A DNA stretch of 64,000 nt from Hyphomicrobiales bacterium. GTDB taxonomy: Bacteria; Pseudomonadota; Alphaproteobacteria; Rhizobiales; Rhizobiaceae. The DNA lies in assembly GCA_900471485.1 (NCBI GenBank), contig UCEU01000005.1, forward strand, positions 62,001 to 126,000, read 5' to 3'. Each line of letters starts with the position of its first letter. Position 1 is the stretch's first letter. The notes beneath the pieces are model-generated. The model did no database searches and was not told where the DNA came from. It worked only from the letters and a program-made list of their open reading frames with translations. This document shows positions 28,148 through 37,394 of this stretch, one piece after another. Made by a program: the position numbers and the translations under genes.

Positions 28148-29104
28148 TTACCAGCTCGGAACGACGTTCGAGACCTTGAGGCGCGGCTGCGTCCTGCCAT
28201 AGCCGTTCTTCAGCTCCGGCTCGAGATTGTCGTCGACAACGGCAGGCGTGATGTTGTCGAGGCAGGCGGTGATGTGCGCGGTGATCGCGTTCATCAGCGA
28301 GATTGATACGCCCGGCCGCTTCATGATGCCGATCTGCACGGGCGGCAGGGCAGGGAAGCCGTCCGCCTGGCTCAGCACCTTCATGCCGGTTCGCAGCGCC
28401 GATTCCGGCATCACCGAAACCGCCATGCCGGCAAGGACCGCCGCGGCCACGACCGTGCACGACCAGCTCGTGAACAGGATCTGGTGCTCGCGCCCGACGG
28501 CATCGAGCGCCGAGCAGGCGAGCTGCCGCCACTGGCAGTCACGCCGGCCGACGGCGAGCGGCACCGGAGCGTCGTCGCGGATCGGATGGTTCGCGGAAGC
28601 CACCCAACAGAGCGGCTCGGTCCGCACAACGTCGGAGATGCGCTCGCGCGGATTATGCGTCACCAGCGCGATATCGAGTTCGCCGCGATGCATGCGCTCG
28701 GCGAGATCCACCGAGGGTTCACAGACGATGTAGAGCTCGACATTCGGATGCGTCTTTGCGAAGCGGCCGATGATCTCGGGCATGTAGCGGTCGGCGTAGT
28801 CGTCGGGCGTGCCGATACGCAGCATTCCCTCGAGCCTGTTGTCGTCGAATGCGGCGATCGCCTCGTTGTTGAGGCGGATGATGCGGCGCGCATAGTTGAG
28901 AAGCTTTTCGCCCTCGACCGTCAGCCTGTTGCCGCGGCCGTCCTTGATGAACAGCTGCTTGCCGACGCGTTCTTCCAGCCGGCGCATCTGCATCGAGACG
29001 GCCGATTGCGTCTTGTAGACCTTGTCGGCGGCCTTGGTGAAGCTGCCGGAATCGACAATGGCGATGAAGGTCTGCAACTGGTCAATATCAAGAGGCGCAG
29101 CCAT
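28148..29104 (-). CDS. LysR-family transcriptional regulator
   Basis: 318 residues. The winged helix is unusually well conserved: LDIDQLQTFIAIVDSGSFTKAADKVYKTQSAVSMQMRRLEERVGKQLF. The effector domain has LEGMLRIGTPDDYADRYMPE. The sequence resembles the rhizobial LsrB group (regulators linked to redox balance and envelope), but it lies without the usual trxB neighbour, so it may be a paralogue. I chose ATG at 29104, following AGGTGG; a GTG three codons upstream is possible. It is divergent from the DUF1127 gene, with a small palindrome (ATGATAATCAT, 29129-29139) between them. Confidence 0.87.
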   Translation of the reverse strand: MAAPLDIDQLQTFIAIVDSGSFTKAADKVYKTQSAVSMQMRRLEERVGKQLFIKDGRGNRLTVEGEKLLNYARRIIRLNNEAIAAFDDNRLEGMLRIGTPDDYADRYMPEIIGRFAKTHPNVELYIVCEPSVDLAERMHRGELDIALVTHNPRERISDVVRTEPLCWVASANHPIRDDAPVPLAVGRRDCQWRQLACSALDAVGREHQILFTSWSCTVVAAAVLAGMAVSVMPESALRTGMKVLSQADGFPALPPVQIGIMKRPGVSISLMNAITAHITACLDNITPAVVDDNLEPELKNGYGRTQPRLKVSNVVPSW

Positions 29105-29309
29105 GGGGTCCACCTATAACGATCTCTGATGATAATCATTAGAAACATTCGTTGGACTGATCAATAGGCCTTTGGCATCTTCGGGATGCAAATCAATCAA
29201 AGTGATGGACCGGCTCCCTGCCTGTCCGCTTCCGATTTTCAGCCTGCTCCTCGCCCGCATGACCTCGCGGATGGGGTGGGTTGTTGCGCGCCAATGAAAG
29301 GATCATCCC

Positions 29310-29609
29310 ATGCGCACGTCAGACCGGATACTGGAACTCGAATGCAACCCGCCCGCCGCAACGCTGTCGCAGCGTATTGCCAACGGCTTTGCAACAGTGG
29401 CCTCCGTACTGCGCGTGTTTCGCAACCGTATGGAGATCAATGCGCTGCACGAACTCGACGACAATCAGTTGAAGGATATCGGCTTGTCCCGGGGCGATCT
29501 CGATGCCGCTTTCCTGGCTTCGACCTTCTTCGAGGATCCGTCGGATCACCTGACGCGATCCGCGCGCAAGCGTGGCCGCAATGCCATCTTCCGGTCTCAC
29601 GTCGAGTAG
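29310..29609 (+). CDS. DUF1127 (YjiS-like) small protein
   Basis: 99 residues. The C-terminal half has the DUF1127 signature: VFRNRMEINALHELDDNQLKDIGLSRGDLDAAF. Such Arg-rich small proteins are often abundant and affect RNA metabolism or carbon and phosphate acquisition in Agrobacterium, but this copy is longer than the usual 45-70 residues, with a Lys/Arg-rich C-terminal tail (SARKRGRNAIF). GAAAGGA precedes the start. It ends at a strong terminator. Confidence 0.8.
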   Translation: MRTSDRILELECNPPAATLSQRIANGFATVASVLRVFRNRMEINALHELDDNQLKDIGLSRGDLDAAFLASTFFEDPSDHLTRSARKRGRNAIFRSHVE

Positions 29610-29659
29610 GACCGGCCCCAGTTTTCCCCGCAGGGTGATAGCCAATAGCCCTGCCATTT

Positions 29660-29699
29660 AACCCGGTGATCGGCCTCCCAGCCATCTCCGGGTTTTTTT
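29660..29699. terminator. Terminator between convergent DUF1127 and DUF937 genes
   Basis: The outer stem AACCCGG/CCGGGTT is extended by inner GAT/ATC and GGC/GCC pairs, followed by a seven-base T run on the plus strand. It ends at the stop codon of the minus-strand DUF937 gene. Confidence 0.8.
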
Positions 29700-30561
29700 A
29701 CGCCTTGGGTTTGGCGGCGGGCGGTGTTTTCGGCCGGTAAGTCTCGAAGATCGCTTCCATGCTCTTCTGATAGCTCTTCTGCACCTCGAGCCCGCTGTCG
29801 AACATCGCGTTCAGCATGCCCATGTAGCTTTCGGCCGAGGCGGGTTGCTCTTCCTTCGGCGCCGGCTGCGGTTCCGGCGCTGCCGTCTTGCCGAGATTGC
29901 CCATCATCTCCTGGAAGGCCTTGGCGAAGGGATTGTCGAGGAAGGGATTGTTAGGCGTTTGCTCTGGTGCCGGCTTCGGCACGCTGAACATCAGCTGCAT
30001 CGCCTGCGTGAACGGATTGTCGAAGATGCTGGGCTCGGGTGCGGCGCGCTGCTTGGGCGCGAAGCCGGTGCTCTCCAGCCATTTCTGGATCGTCTGGCCC
30101 ATGTCCGTGTTGACGAAAGGATTGACAGGCGCGCCCATCTGCCCCGTCGTCTGTTTGAACAGCCCGCCCATCAGAGTATCGGCCATCACGGGCAGCATCT
30201 GCTTGTAGATTTCCTGGCCGATGCCGGTCACCTTCGCCGCCTGTTCCGCCACCGCGCGCGACACGTCCTTGGAACCGAAGAGCTGCGCCAGGATGTTGTT
30301 GCCGTCGGAAATCCCCTGCGGCGTAAAGGCCTTGCTCATGTCCTCGAAATATTTGCCGTAATTGCCGGACGCGACCGCCTGCATCAGCCCCATGAAATCA
30401 TAGGGGTTGCTGGTGCTGCGCTTCAGCCCCGCCGAAAAGGCCGGCATCAGCGCCGCCATGGCCTTGGTCGCCTGCTCCTGCGCCAGGTTGAACTGCTTGG
30501 AGATGGCATCCATCGCCGCGCCGTTCTGCGCCTGCATCATCATGTCGAACAGTGGCAGCAT
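29698..30561 (-). CDS. DUF937 domain protein
   Basis: 287 residues, Met-, Gln- and Pro-rich, without membrane spans. The N-terminal 110 residues (LPLFDMMMQAQNGAAMDAIS, FNLAQEQATKAMAALMPAFS, GNNILAQLFGSKDVSRAVAEQ) match DUF937. The rest is a low-complexity region with repeated NPF motifs (NPFVN, NPFTQ, NPFLDNPFAK). The function is unknown. Transcribed in the same direction as gshA, which lies upstream by 85 bases. Confidence 0.78.
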   Translation of the reverse strand: MLPLFDMMMQAQNGAAMDAISKQFNLAQEQATKAMAALMPAFSAGLKRSTSNPYDFMGLMQAVASGNYGKYFEDMSKAFTPQGISDGNNILAQLFGSKDVSRAVAEQAAKVTGIGQEIYKQMLPVMADTLMGGLFKQTTGQMGAPVNPFVNTDMGQTIQKWLESTGFAPKQRAAPEPSIFDNPFTQAMQLMFSVPKPAPEQTPNNPFLDNPFAKAFQEMMGNLGKTAAPEPQPAPKEEQPASAESYMGMLNAMFDSGLEVQKSYQKSMEAIFETYRPKTPPAAKPKA

Positions 30562-30646
30562 GAAATCCTATTCCCGGGTTCGCGACGCATGGTTGCGCCA
30601 GTATAGCCGGAAATAGGAATGCGCAAACGGCTTTTTACTGAAGCCT

Positions 30647-32020
30647 TTAGTATTGATACTCGTCGAAGACGGGCTCGACGGAGCCGTTCCAGCGGCCGCT
30701 GTAGAGCTTCAGCAGATCGTCGGCCAACGTCGATTTCTTCGCCAGCACCTCGTCGAGCGGGGCAAGGAAGATCGTCTCGTCCTGGCCGTCGCGGTTGAGC
30801 TTGTTGCGCGACTTGAGGCCCGCCTTGGAAATGGCGATCACCTCGCGCGCGGTCTCGTAGAGCGCGTGGCCGCGGAACTGCGCGTTCAGCCCCTCGGACG
30901 GCACGGCGCTGCGCAGCGCGTTCACCTCGTCGAAGCCCCAATCCTTGGTCAGCTGGTCGGCGGCTTCCAACGCCGCCTCGTCGTAGAGAAGGCCGACCCA
31001 GAATGCCGGCAGCGCGCAGATGCGGCGCCATGGGCCGCCATCGGCGCCGCGCATTTCGAGGAAACGCTTCAGGCGCACATCTGGGAAGAGGGTGGAGAGG
31101 TGGTTCGTCCAGTCGCCCATCGTCGGCTCCCAGGCCGCAACTTCGCCCTTCAACGCGCCGTTCATGAACTGGCGGAAGGTGACATGGGTACAGTCGTGGT
31201 AGCGGCCGTCGCGCACGATGAAGTACATCGGCACGTCGAGCGCCCATTCCGTATAGTCATGGAAGCCGAAATCGTCGCGGAAGGTGAAGTCGAGCAGGCC
31301 GGAACGGCGGTTGTCGGTGTCGCGCCAGATATCGCCGCGCCAGGACAGCAGGCCGTTCGGCTTGCCCTCGGTAAAGGGCGAGGCGGCAAACAGCGCCGTC
31401 GCCAGTGATTGCAGCTTCATGGAGACGCGCATCTTCTTGCGCATGTCGGCTTCCGAGGAGAAGTCTAGGTTCACCTGGATCGTGCAGGTGCGGTACATCA
31501 TGTCCAGCCCCTTGGTGCCGACCTTCGGCATGTAGCGGCTCATGATCTCGTAGCGCGACTTCGGCATGACGGGAGTCTCGGCCAGCGTCCACTTCGGGCT
31601 GCCGCCGATGCCGAGGAAGCGGATGCCCATCGGCTCGGCGATCTCGCGCAGGACAGCCAGATGCGAATTCGATTCCTTGCAGGTCTCGTGAATGGTTTCG
31701 AGCGGCGCGCCCGAAAGCTCGAACTGCCCGCCCGGCTCGATCGAGATCGCGCCCATACCGTGCTGTTCGCCAAGCCCGATGATGTTGTCGCCGTCGAGGA
31801 TAGGCTCCCAGCAGGACTTCGCCTGCAGGCCCTTCAAGAGCGCCGAAATGCTGGCTTCGCCGGCATAGGGCACGGGGCTGTTGTCGGCGCGGAAGAAGGC
31901 GAACTTCTCGTGCTCGGTGCCGATGCGGAACTTCTCATTCGGCTTGTTTCCCGCCGCAAGATAATCGGTCAGCTCCTGAACCGAAGAGAGCGGGGTCTGG
32001 TCGGTGGTATCGCGAGCCAT
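30647..32020 (-). CDS. gshA: Glutamate-cysteine ligase, plant/alphaproteobacterial type
   Basis: 457 residues, the length of the GCS2-type enzyme shared by plants and alphaproteobacteria and distinct from E. coli GshA. It joins glutamate and cysteine with ATP, the first step of glutathione synthesis. Visible features are EKFRIGTEHEKFAFFRAD (ATP/glutamate site), ISIEPGGQFELSGAPLETIH, RTCTIQVNLDFSSEADM and WRRICALPAFWVGLLYDEAAL. The window also holds a glutathione transferase at 58.7 kb. gshB is not here. Confidence 0.94.
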   Translation of the reverse strand: MARDTTDQTPLSSVQELTDYLAAGNKPNEKFRIGTEHEKFAFFRADNSPVPYAGEASISALLKGLQAKSCWEPILDGDNIIGLGEQHGMGAISIEPGGQFELSGAPLETIHETCKESNSHLAVLREIAEPMGIRFLGIGGSPKWTLAETPVMPKSRYEIMSRYMPKVGTKGLDMMYRTCTIQVNLDFSSEADMRKKMRVSMKLQSLATALFAASPFTEGKPNGLLSWRGDIWRDTDNRRSGLLDFTFRDDFGFHDYTEWALDVPMYFIVRDGRYHDCTHVTFRQFMNGALKGEVAAWEPTMGDWTNHLSTLFPDVRLKRFLEMRGADGGPWRRICALPAFWVGLLYDEAALEAADQLTKDWGFDEVNALRSAVPSEGLNAQFRGHALYETAREVIAISKAGLKSRNKLNRDGQDETIFLAPLDEVLAKKSTLADDLLKLYSGRWNGSVEPVFDEYQY

Positions 32021-32165
32021 TCAAGTAACCTGTATTCGGGAAACGTCCGGAAGTATCCGGACAGTAGGAAGGGTGATTAGGACCGCTGGCAGGTATGTTG
32101 CAAGTGAAATTGTTTCAACCAGCCATCAAAAAAATACCAGTATGTGTGGCCCGTTGCCAATGCGG

Positions 32166-32906
32166 CTATTGGTTCCAGTCGCCGATCGCCGCCTGGATGA
32201 CAGCCATGGCCGCCACCGCGGCCGTATCTGCGCGCAGGATGCGCGGGCCGAGCGGAATGGCGGTGACGAAATCGAGGCTGCGCAGCCGGGCTCGCTCGTC
32301 TTCCGAAAAGCCGCCCTCGGGCCCAACCAGCAGCGCCAGCTTCCGCTCCTTCACCGCGTTCAGGATCGGCAGCGGGTTCTGCCCGGCATCGCCCTCGTCG
32401 CAATAGATGATGCGCCGGTCCTGCGACCATCCGTCGAGAAGATCGAACAGGCGGATCGGCTCGGCAACATCAGGAATGTCGAGAATGCCGCATTGCTCGG
32501 CCGCCTCGATCACGTTGGCGCGCAGCTTGTCGAGGTTGGTAATCTTGCCCTGCACATGCTGGGTCATCACCGGCTGCAGCACGCCGGCGCCCATCTCGAC
32601 CGCCTTCTGCACGAGGTAGTCCAGCCGCCCGACTTTCAGCGGCGCGAAGAGATAGTGCAGATCGGAAGGTGCCGGCTGTGGCCGCGTCTGCTCTTCCGGC
32701 ACGATCATGATGCGCTTGCGGGTGGGAAAGGAGAGCGTCGCCTTCCACTCGCCGTCGCGACCGTTGAAGACGAGGATTTCCGCGCCATCGGTCATGCGCA
32801 GAACGTTTGCGAGATAGTTGAACTGCTCCGAGGTCGCTTCGGCCGCTACCCCTTGAGAGAGCGGGGCGGCGACGAACAGCCTTTGCATCCGGAAATTGGC
32901 GCGCAT
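32166..32906 (-). CDS. rsmE: 16S rRNA (uracil-1498 N3) methyltransferase RsmE
   Basis: 246 residues. An N-terminal PUA-like domain ([37 protein letters not shown]) precedes the SPOUT methyltransferase with the trefoil-knot segments [19 protein letters not shown] and [19 protein letters not shown]. It methylates U1498 of the decoding-centre helix. It starts 14 bases downstream of the phosphate-transporter stop, on the same strand. Confidence 0.93.
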   Translation of the reverse strand: MRANFRMQRLFVAAPLSQGVAAEATSEQFNYLANVLRMTDGAEILVFNGRDGEWKATLSFPTRKRIMIVPEEQTRPQPAPSDLHYLFAPLKVGRLDYLVQKAVEMGAGVLQPVMTQHVQGKITNLDKLRANVIEAAEQCGILDIPDVAEPIRLFDLLDGWSQDRRIIYCDEGDAGQNPLPILNAVKERKLALLVGPEGGFSEDERARLRSLDFVTAIPLGPRILRADTAAVAAMAVIQAAIGDWNQ

Positions 32907-32919
32907 CGATAGGTCCTGA

Positions 32920-34419
32920 TCAAACGAAGAGCGCGAACATAATCCAATAGATCACGGCCGCAAGTGTCGCCGAGATCGGCACGGTGACGACCCAGGCGGC
33001 AAGGATCGACATGAAGTGCGAGCGCCGCACGAGATAGCGCCGTCGCACCTCGTGGGTGTTGGGATCGTCGGGCTCCTCGATCATCCAGACCTCGGCCTTG
33101 CGCCGCATGTATTCGATCCGCCGCTTGGAGTTGCGCGTGTACCATTCGCGGAAGAAGCCGACGCCGAAAACAGAGCCGACGGCGATATGCGTGGTACTGA
33201 CGGGCATGCCGAGCCACGAGGCGACGATCACGGTCAGCGCTGTCGACAGCGCGACGCAATAGGCGCGCATCGGATTGAGCTTGGTGATCTGCTCGCCCAC
33301 GAGACGGATGAGGCGCGGCCCGAACAGCAGCAGACCGACCGAAATCCCGAAGGCGCCGATCAGCATCACCCAGAGCGGCGGCCCGCCCGTTTCGCCCAGC
33401 GGATGGCCGATCGCGACCCGCACGATCGCCGACAGCGGCCCGACGGCGTTCGACACGTCGTTTGCCCCATGCGCGAAGGACAGCAGCGCTGCCGATCCGA
33501 TCAGCGGCAGTTGGAACAGCACGCGCAGCGAACTGTTGCGGTTTTCGAGATCGCGCGACTGCCGCCGCACGAACGGCTTGGCGATGAACCACCCGAGCAG
33601 GCCCATCACCATCCCGAAGAGCAGGATCACCGGGGACGAGAAGCGTCCTGCGGTTTCCAGCTGCAGCATCATGTAGGAGGCAAAGCCGCCGATCATCAGG
33701 GCGATCAGCACCGGCACCCAGCGGCGCGCGGCGCCGATCTTGTCCTGGCGGTAGATGATCAGCGTTTTGACGAGATAGAGCAGGCCGGCAGCGATCACGC
33801 CGCCGAGCAGCGGCGAGGTCACCCAGGCGATGGTGATCTCGAGCATGACGTGCCAGTTGATCGGCCCGGAGCCCACCGCGCCCACGCCCGCGCCGATCAC
33901 CGCGCCGACGATCGCGTGCGTGGTCGAAACAGGCGCGTTCATCCAGGTCGCGAGGTTGATCCAGAGCGCCGCTGCCATCAGCGCCGCCATCATGATCCAG
34001 CCGAGCGTTCCCGCCGGCACCTGCGAGGCGTCGATGATGCTGGACGAAATCGTCCTGACCACCTCTCCGCCTGATATGGTCGCCCCGAGAATTTCGAAGA
34101 TCGCGGCAATGACAAGGGCTTGCGCCATGGTCATTGCACGCGCACCCACGGCGGCGCCGACGTTGTTGGTCACGTCGTTGGCGCCGATGTTCATGGCCAT
34201 GTAGGCGGCAAGAGCCGCGGCGGCGATGACAAGACCCGCGCCGGGGCGATCGAAGACGTAGACGCCGGCAAACAGCATCGCCAGCCCGAGGAAGAAGAGC
34301 CCGATACCCGGCGCCACCAGCTTGCGCGAGACGTACTTCGCCGCGTCCTCGACATGCATCAGCTTGTCGAGATCCTTGTCGAGCGTACGTTTCGTGAGGA
34401 CGGGTGGGCGTTCGGGCAT
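32920..34419 (-). CDS. pit: Inorganic phosphate transporter, Pit family
   Basis: 499 residues with ten or more spans and both Pit signatures: [21 protein letters not shown] in the N-terminal half and [18 protein letters not shown] in the C-terminal half. [21 protein letters not shown] and [21 protein letters not shown] are the paired re-entrant motifs. It carries metal-phosphate with protons and works when phosphate is plentiful. A PhoU-like partner is not adjacent. The N-terminus is longer than that of the smaller rhizobial OrfA-Pit proteins. Confidence 0.92.
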   Translation of the reverse strand: MPERPPVLTKRTLDKDLDKLMHVEDAAKYVSRKLVAPGIGLFFLGLAMLFAGVYVFDRPGAGLVIAAAALAAYMAMNIGANDVTNNVGAAVGARAMTMAQALVIAAIFEILGATISGGEVVRTISSSIIDASQVPAGTLGWIMMAALMAAALWINLATWMNAPVSTTHAIVGAVIGAGVGAVGSGPINWHVMLEITIAWVTSPLLGGVIAAGLLYLVKTLIIYRQDKIGAARRWVPVLIALMIGGFASYMMLQLETAGRFSSPVILLFGMVMGLLGWFIAKPFVRRQSRDLENRNSSLRVLFQLPLIGSAALLSFAHGANDVSNAVGPLSAIVRVAIGHPLGETGGPPLWVMLIGAFGISVGLLLFGPRLIRLVGEQITKLNPMRAYCVALSTALTVIVASWLGMPVSTTHIAVGSVFGVGFFREWYTRNSKRRIEYMRRKAEVWMIEEPDDPNTHEVRRRYLVRRSHFMSILAAWVVTVPISATLAAVIYWIMFALFV

Positions 34420-34483
34420 GCTGTTCCTTGCGATTGAATCCTGCTTTTGCGCTGCAAAGTCTAGCAGCGCAAGATGGCAGCAA

Positions 34484-35008
34484 TCATTCAGCCGGAATCT
34501 GCTTGCGGGGCTCGGTCGAAAGCTCTTCGGCCATGCGGCGCTTGAAGAGCAGGAAGAGGTTGCGGAGTTCAGGCTCGCGAACCCGCTTCACCGCTTCGTC
34601 GCAGGAAACCCATTCGAGCTTGCGCTCGCCCTTTTCCTTGAAGTTCTTGGCGATGTCGGAGACTTCGAGCGCATAGACCTGCACCTTGCAGTTCACCTTG
34701 AGCCCGTTCTTGAGAACCTTCGGATAGTGATAGGCGCCGATCGTCTGCTTTTCGACGATACCGCGCACCCCGGCTTCCTCGAAGGCTTCCTGGGCGGCGA
34801 CCTCGTGAGAGTGTCGGCGATCCATCGGCCAGCCCTTGGGAATGACCCAGCGGCCGGTGTCGCGGCTGGTCATCAGGAGAACCTCGACCTCGTTGCTCTT
34901 TTTCTTCAGCCGATAGCAGAGCGCAGCATATTGCTGACGCGGGGGGCGCCGGAACATAAGCTGTACATCGGATGCCAGGCGGGCGAGAAGAGTCAACGGT
35001 CGGGTCAC
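34484..35008 (-). CDS. NUDIX hydrolase
   Basis: 174 residues. The Nudix helix is KGWPMDRRHSHEVAAQEAFEEAGV; the classical REUxEE appears as QEAFEE, and the preceding Glu of the box is replaced, as in many rhizobial GWPM-type members related to diphosphoinositol-polyphosphate phosphohydrolases. The metal-binding EE pair is kept. It would cleave a nucleoside-diphosphate-linked or diphosphate substrate. It lies 64 bases upstream of the pit gene on the same strand, so a link to phosphate metabolism is possible. Confidence 0.88.
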   Translation of the reverse strand: MTRPLTLLARLASDVQLMFRRPPRQQYAALCYRLKKKSNEVEVLLMTSRDTGRWVIPKGWPMDRRHSHEVAAQEAFEEAGVRGIVEKQTIGAYHYPKVLKNGLKVNCKVQVYALEVSDIAKNFKEKGERKLEWVSCDEAVKRVREPELRNLFLLFKRRMAEELSTEPRKQIPAE

Positions 35009-35250
35009 CTTTCCAATCAGTTCATTGAGTCGGCTATATTAGTATCATCTGGAAAACTTGCGCGATCCATGCGCTTTTCAAGTTTTCCCCTTGGGATTGA
35101 TAGATATCAATAGTCGGAATTCATCCTGGTTCGAGACGCAAAATCGTCGAAAACTGTTCCGATTGCGTCTTTTGCACAGGTGTTCATTATGCGTGCCACT
35201 TGCATTTCGATCAAGGACCGCGCCATGTCGTGCGGCAATATATCGGCACT

Positions 35251-36138
35251 ATGGTAATTATGCGTCTACCACCCCTGAACGCGATCCGCGCCTTCGAGGC
35301 AGTCTGTCGCCACGGCAGCGTTTTGAAAGCGGCCGAAGAACTCGGTGTCGTGCGCGGCGCGGTTCGCCAGCAGATCGCGACGCTTGAAAGCCATTTCGGC
35401 GAAAAGCTGTTCGAACGCGAAGGTCGCCGCCTCGTTCCGACGCCGAGAAGCCTGAGGCTTGCCGATGCCGCCGGCACCGCGCTCGCCATCCTTCAGCGTG
35501 CATCGCAGGAATTCCAGTCCGAAGGGCAGGGTCGCATCCGGCTCGGCGTGCCGTCCGCCTTTGCTATATGGTGGCTGATGCCGCGCCTTGCAATGCTGCA
35601 GGCGGCCTTGACGGGCGCCGAGATCGACATCGTGCCGATATCGGTGGTCGAGCCATTGTCCCAGCATCCCGAACTCGATGCGGTGATCATGGGCGGCGAA
35701 TATCGCCCGGCGAGCGGTATCACCGCGATCCGCTTCATGGATGATGAATTCGGTCCCGTCGCCACGCCCGCCATCGCAGCCGAGATATCAGGCAATCCGG
35801 CCGCCATGGCAGTGGCCACCTGCCTTGCAAGCCGCAGCACGCCGTTGCTCTGGAGCGAATGGTTCTCGGAAAGCGGCACGCCGCGCGTCAATTTCCAGCA
35901 CAGCCAGACCTTCGAAGACCTGCTTCTGTCGATCGGCGCCGCCCGTTCCGGGCTAGGCGTCGCGATTGCGCCGCGTGCCTCGATCGAGGACGACCTGCGT
36001 CGCAACCTGCTGGTGGCGCCCTACGGCTTCGTCAGCCGCCCGGCCGGCTACAGCCTCTGCTGCCGCAATGCGGATATGAAGCGGCCGGCCTATGTCGCGT
36101 TGCGTGACTGGCTTCAGGGCGCCTGCGCGGACGGATAG
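35251..36138 (+). CDS. LysR-family regulator (GcvA-like)
   Basis: 295 residues. The helix-turn-helix LPPLNAIRAFEAVCRHGSVLKAAEELGVVRGAVRQQI is the GcvA/AmpR subtype start, followed by GRIRLGVPSAFAIWWLMPRL. No strong ribosome site marks the start: ATG at 35251 and at 35260 are both plausible. It is 91 bases before the SahH-like gene on the same strand and may control it. The 35009-35250 spacer has no gene. Confidence 0.85.
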   Translation: MVIMRLPPLNAIRAFEAVCRHGSVLKAAEELGVVRGAVRQQIATLESHFGEKLFEREGRRLVPTPRSLRLADAAGTALAILQRASQEFQSEGQGRIRLGVPSAFAIWWLMPRLAMLQAALTGAEIDIVPISVVEPLSQHPELDAVIMGGEYRPASGITAIRFMDDEFGPVATPAIAAEISGNPAAMAVATCLASRSTPLLWSEWFSESGTPRVNFQHSQTFEDLLLSIGAARSGLGVAIAPRASIEDDLRRNLLVAPYGFVSRPAGYSLCCRNADMKRPAYVALRDWLQGACADG

Positions 36139-36229
36139 GGCAGATTTTCTGTCCCTTCGGCAGAAATTCATCCATGGTCGTCACGCCCCGCCCCGTCTAC
36201 CAAGATGCGAGAGCCAGGAGGATGAGCCC

Positions 36230-37387
36230 ATGCAGAGAAATGCCACCCGTATCAAATGGATCGGCGAAAGCTGCCGCTTGCTGAAGGCAACGGCCTCGGA
36301 ATTCGAGACCACACGACCTTTTCATGGGCTGACGATCGGTACCGGCATTCACCTGGAACCAAAGACTGTCGCGCTGCTGATGACGCTGAAGGCAGGCGGA
36401 GCCCGCTTGGTCTGCACCGGCAACCTCAACAGCACCCAGCCTTCGACGGTGGAATTCCTGCGATCCGAGGGCATCGACGTCTTCGCCACACAGACGACCG
36501 ACCCCGTCGCCCACCACAAGAGCCTGGAAGCGGTAATCGCCGAAAAGCCCGATCTGCTGCTCGACAATGGCGGCGATCTCTTCGCCATCGCCGCGGAAAA
36601 ACCCTATGCCAACCTGCTCGGCGGCACCGAGGAGACGACCTCCGGCCGCACGCGCCTGCTGCCGCTGCGCGAAACCCTCGCCATGCCGATCCTCGTCATC
36701 AACGACAGCCCAATCAAGCAGTTCGCCGAAAACCGCCATGCGGTCGGCCAGAGCCTGTTCGAAAGCTACATGCGCTTCACCAACCGCTCGACCAACGGCA
36801 AGCGGGTTACGGTCTTCGGCTACGGCGCCTGCGGCAAGGGCACAGCCGCCTGCTTCCGCAATGCCTTCGCGCAGGTCAGCGTCGTCGATATCGATCCGGT
36901 GACGGCACTTGAGGCACATCTGGATGGCTTCAACACGCCGCTGCGCGAACAGGCGATCCGCACCGCCGACGTCCTGGTGACGGTGACGGGCTTTGCCGAT
37001 ATCGTCACGGCGGCCGACCTCCCGCTCGTCAAGGATGGCGCCATCCTGATGAACGGCGGCCACTTCCCGCACGAGATCGATGTGGCCGCCTTCCGCGAAC
37101 ATGCCGATGTCATCGGCATCGATCGCTATGAGGCCGACCACATCGAAACCTTCCATCTGCGCGACGGCCGTTCCTTCCATGTGCTCGGCGGCGGCCACAT
37201 GGCCAATCTCGCCGGTCCGCGCCCGCTCGGCAATTCGGTGGAATCGATGGATCTCGGCTTCACCCTGCAGGCGCGCTGCCTCGAGCTGGTCGCCCGGCGC
37301 GCGGTCGGCGCCGAGGCCTGCATCGTGCCGGTGCCGAAGGAGATCGACGCCATGGTGGCCGGCGCCTATCTCGATCTGGCCCGCTGA
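36230..37387 (+). CDS. Divergent S-adenosylhomocysteine hydrolase-like protein
   Basis: 385 residues, about 80 shorter than housekeeping bacterial AhcY (near 465). The NAD site VTVFGYGACGKGTA (about 194-207), LLGGTEETTSG, GNLNSTQPSTVEFL and NGGHFPHEIDV follow the family. His41, Glu135, Lys163 and Asn168 match human His55, Glu156, Lys186 and Asn191, but the positions of Asp131 and Asp190 hold Asn113 and Glu167, and the C-terminal Lys/Tyr tail that reaches the neighbouring subunit's NAD is missing. It may act on a related thioether nucleoside or be altered in chemistry. AGGAGG precedes the ATG at 36230. It stands alone after the LysR gene, without methionine-cycle genes nearby. Confidence 0.8.
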   Translation: MQRNATRIKWIGESCRLLKATASEFETTRPFHGLTIGTGIHLEPKTVALLMTLKAGGARLVCTGNLNSTQPSTVEFLRSEGIDVFATQTTDPVAHHKSLEAVIAEKPDLLLDNGGDLFAIAAEKPYANLLGGTEETTSGRTRLLPLRETLAMPILVINDSPIKQFAENRHAVGQSLFESYMRFTNRSTNGKRVTVFGYGACGKGTAACFRNAFAQVSVVDIDPVTALEAHLDGFNTPLREQAIRTADVLVTVTGFADIVTAADLPLVKDGAILMNGGHFPHEIDVAAFREHADVIGIDRYEADHIETFHLRDGRSFHVLGGGHMANLAGPRPLGNSVESMDLGFTLQARCLELVARRAVGAEACIVPVPKEIDAMVAGAYLDLAR

Positions 37388-37394
37388 GCCGCAA

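Noticed and set aside
32846..34483. 545-codon minus-strand frame over pit
   Set aside because: Frame-shifted reading of the pit gene; the true frame (32920-34419) has both Pit signatures.
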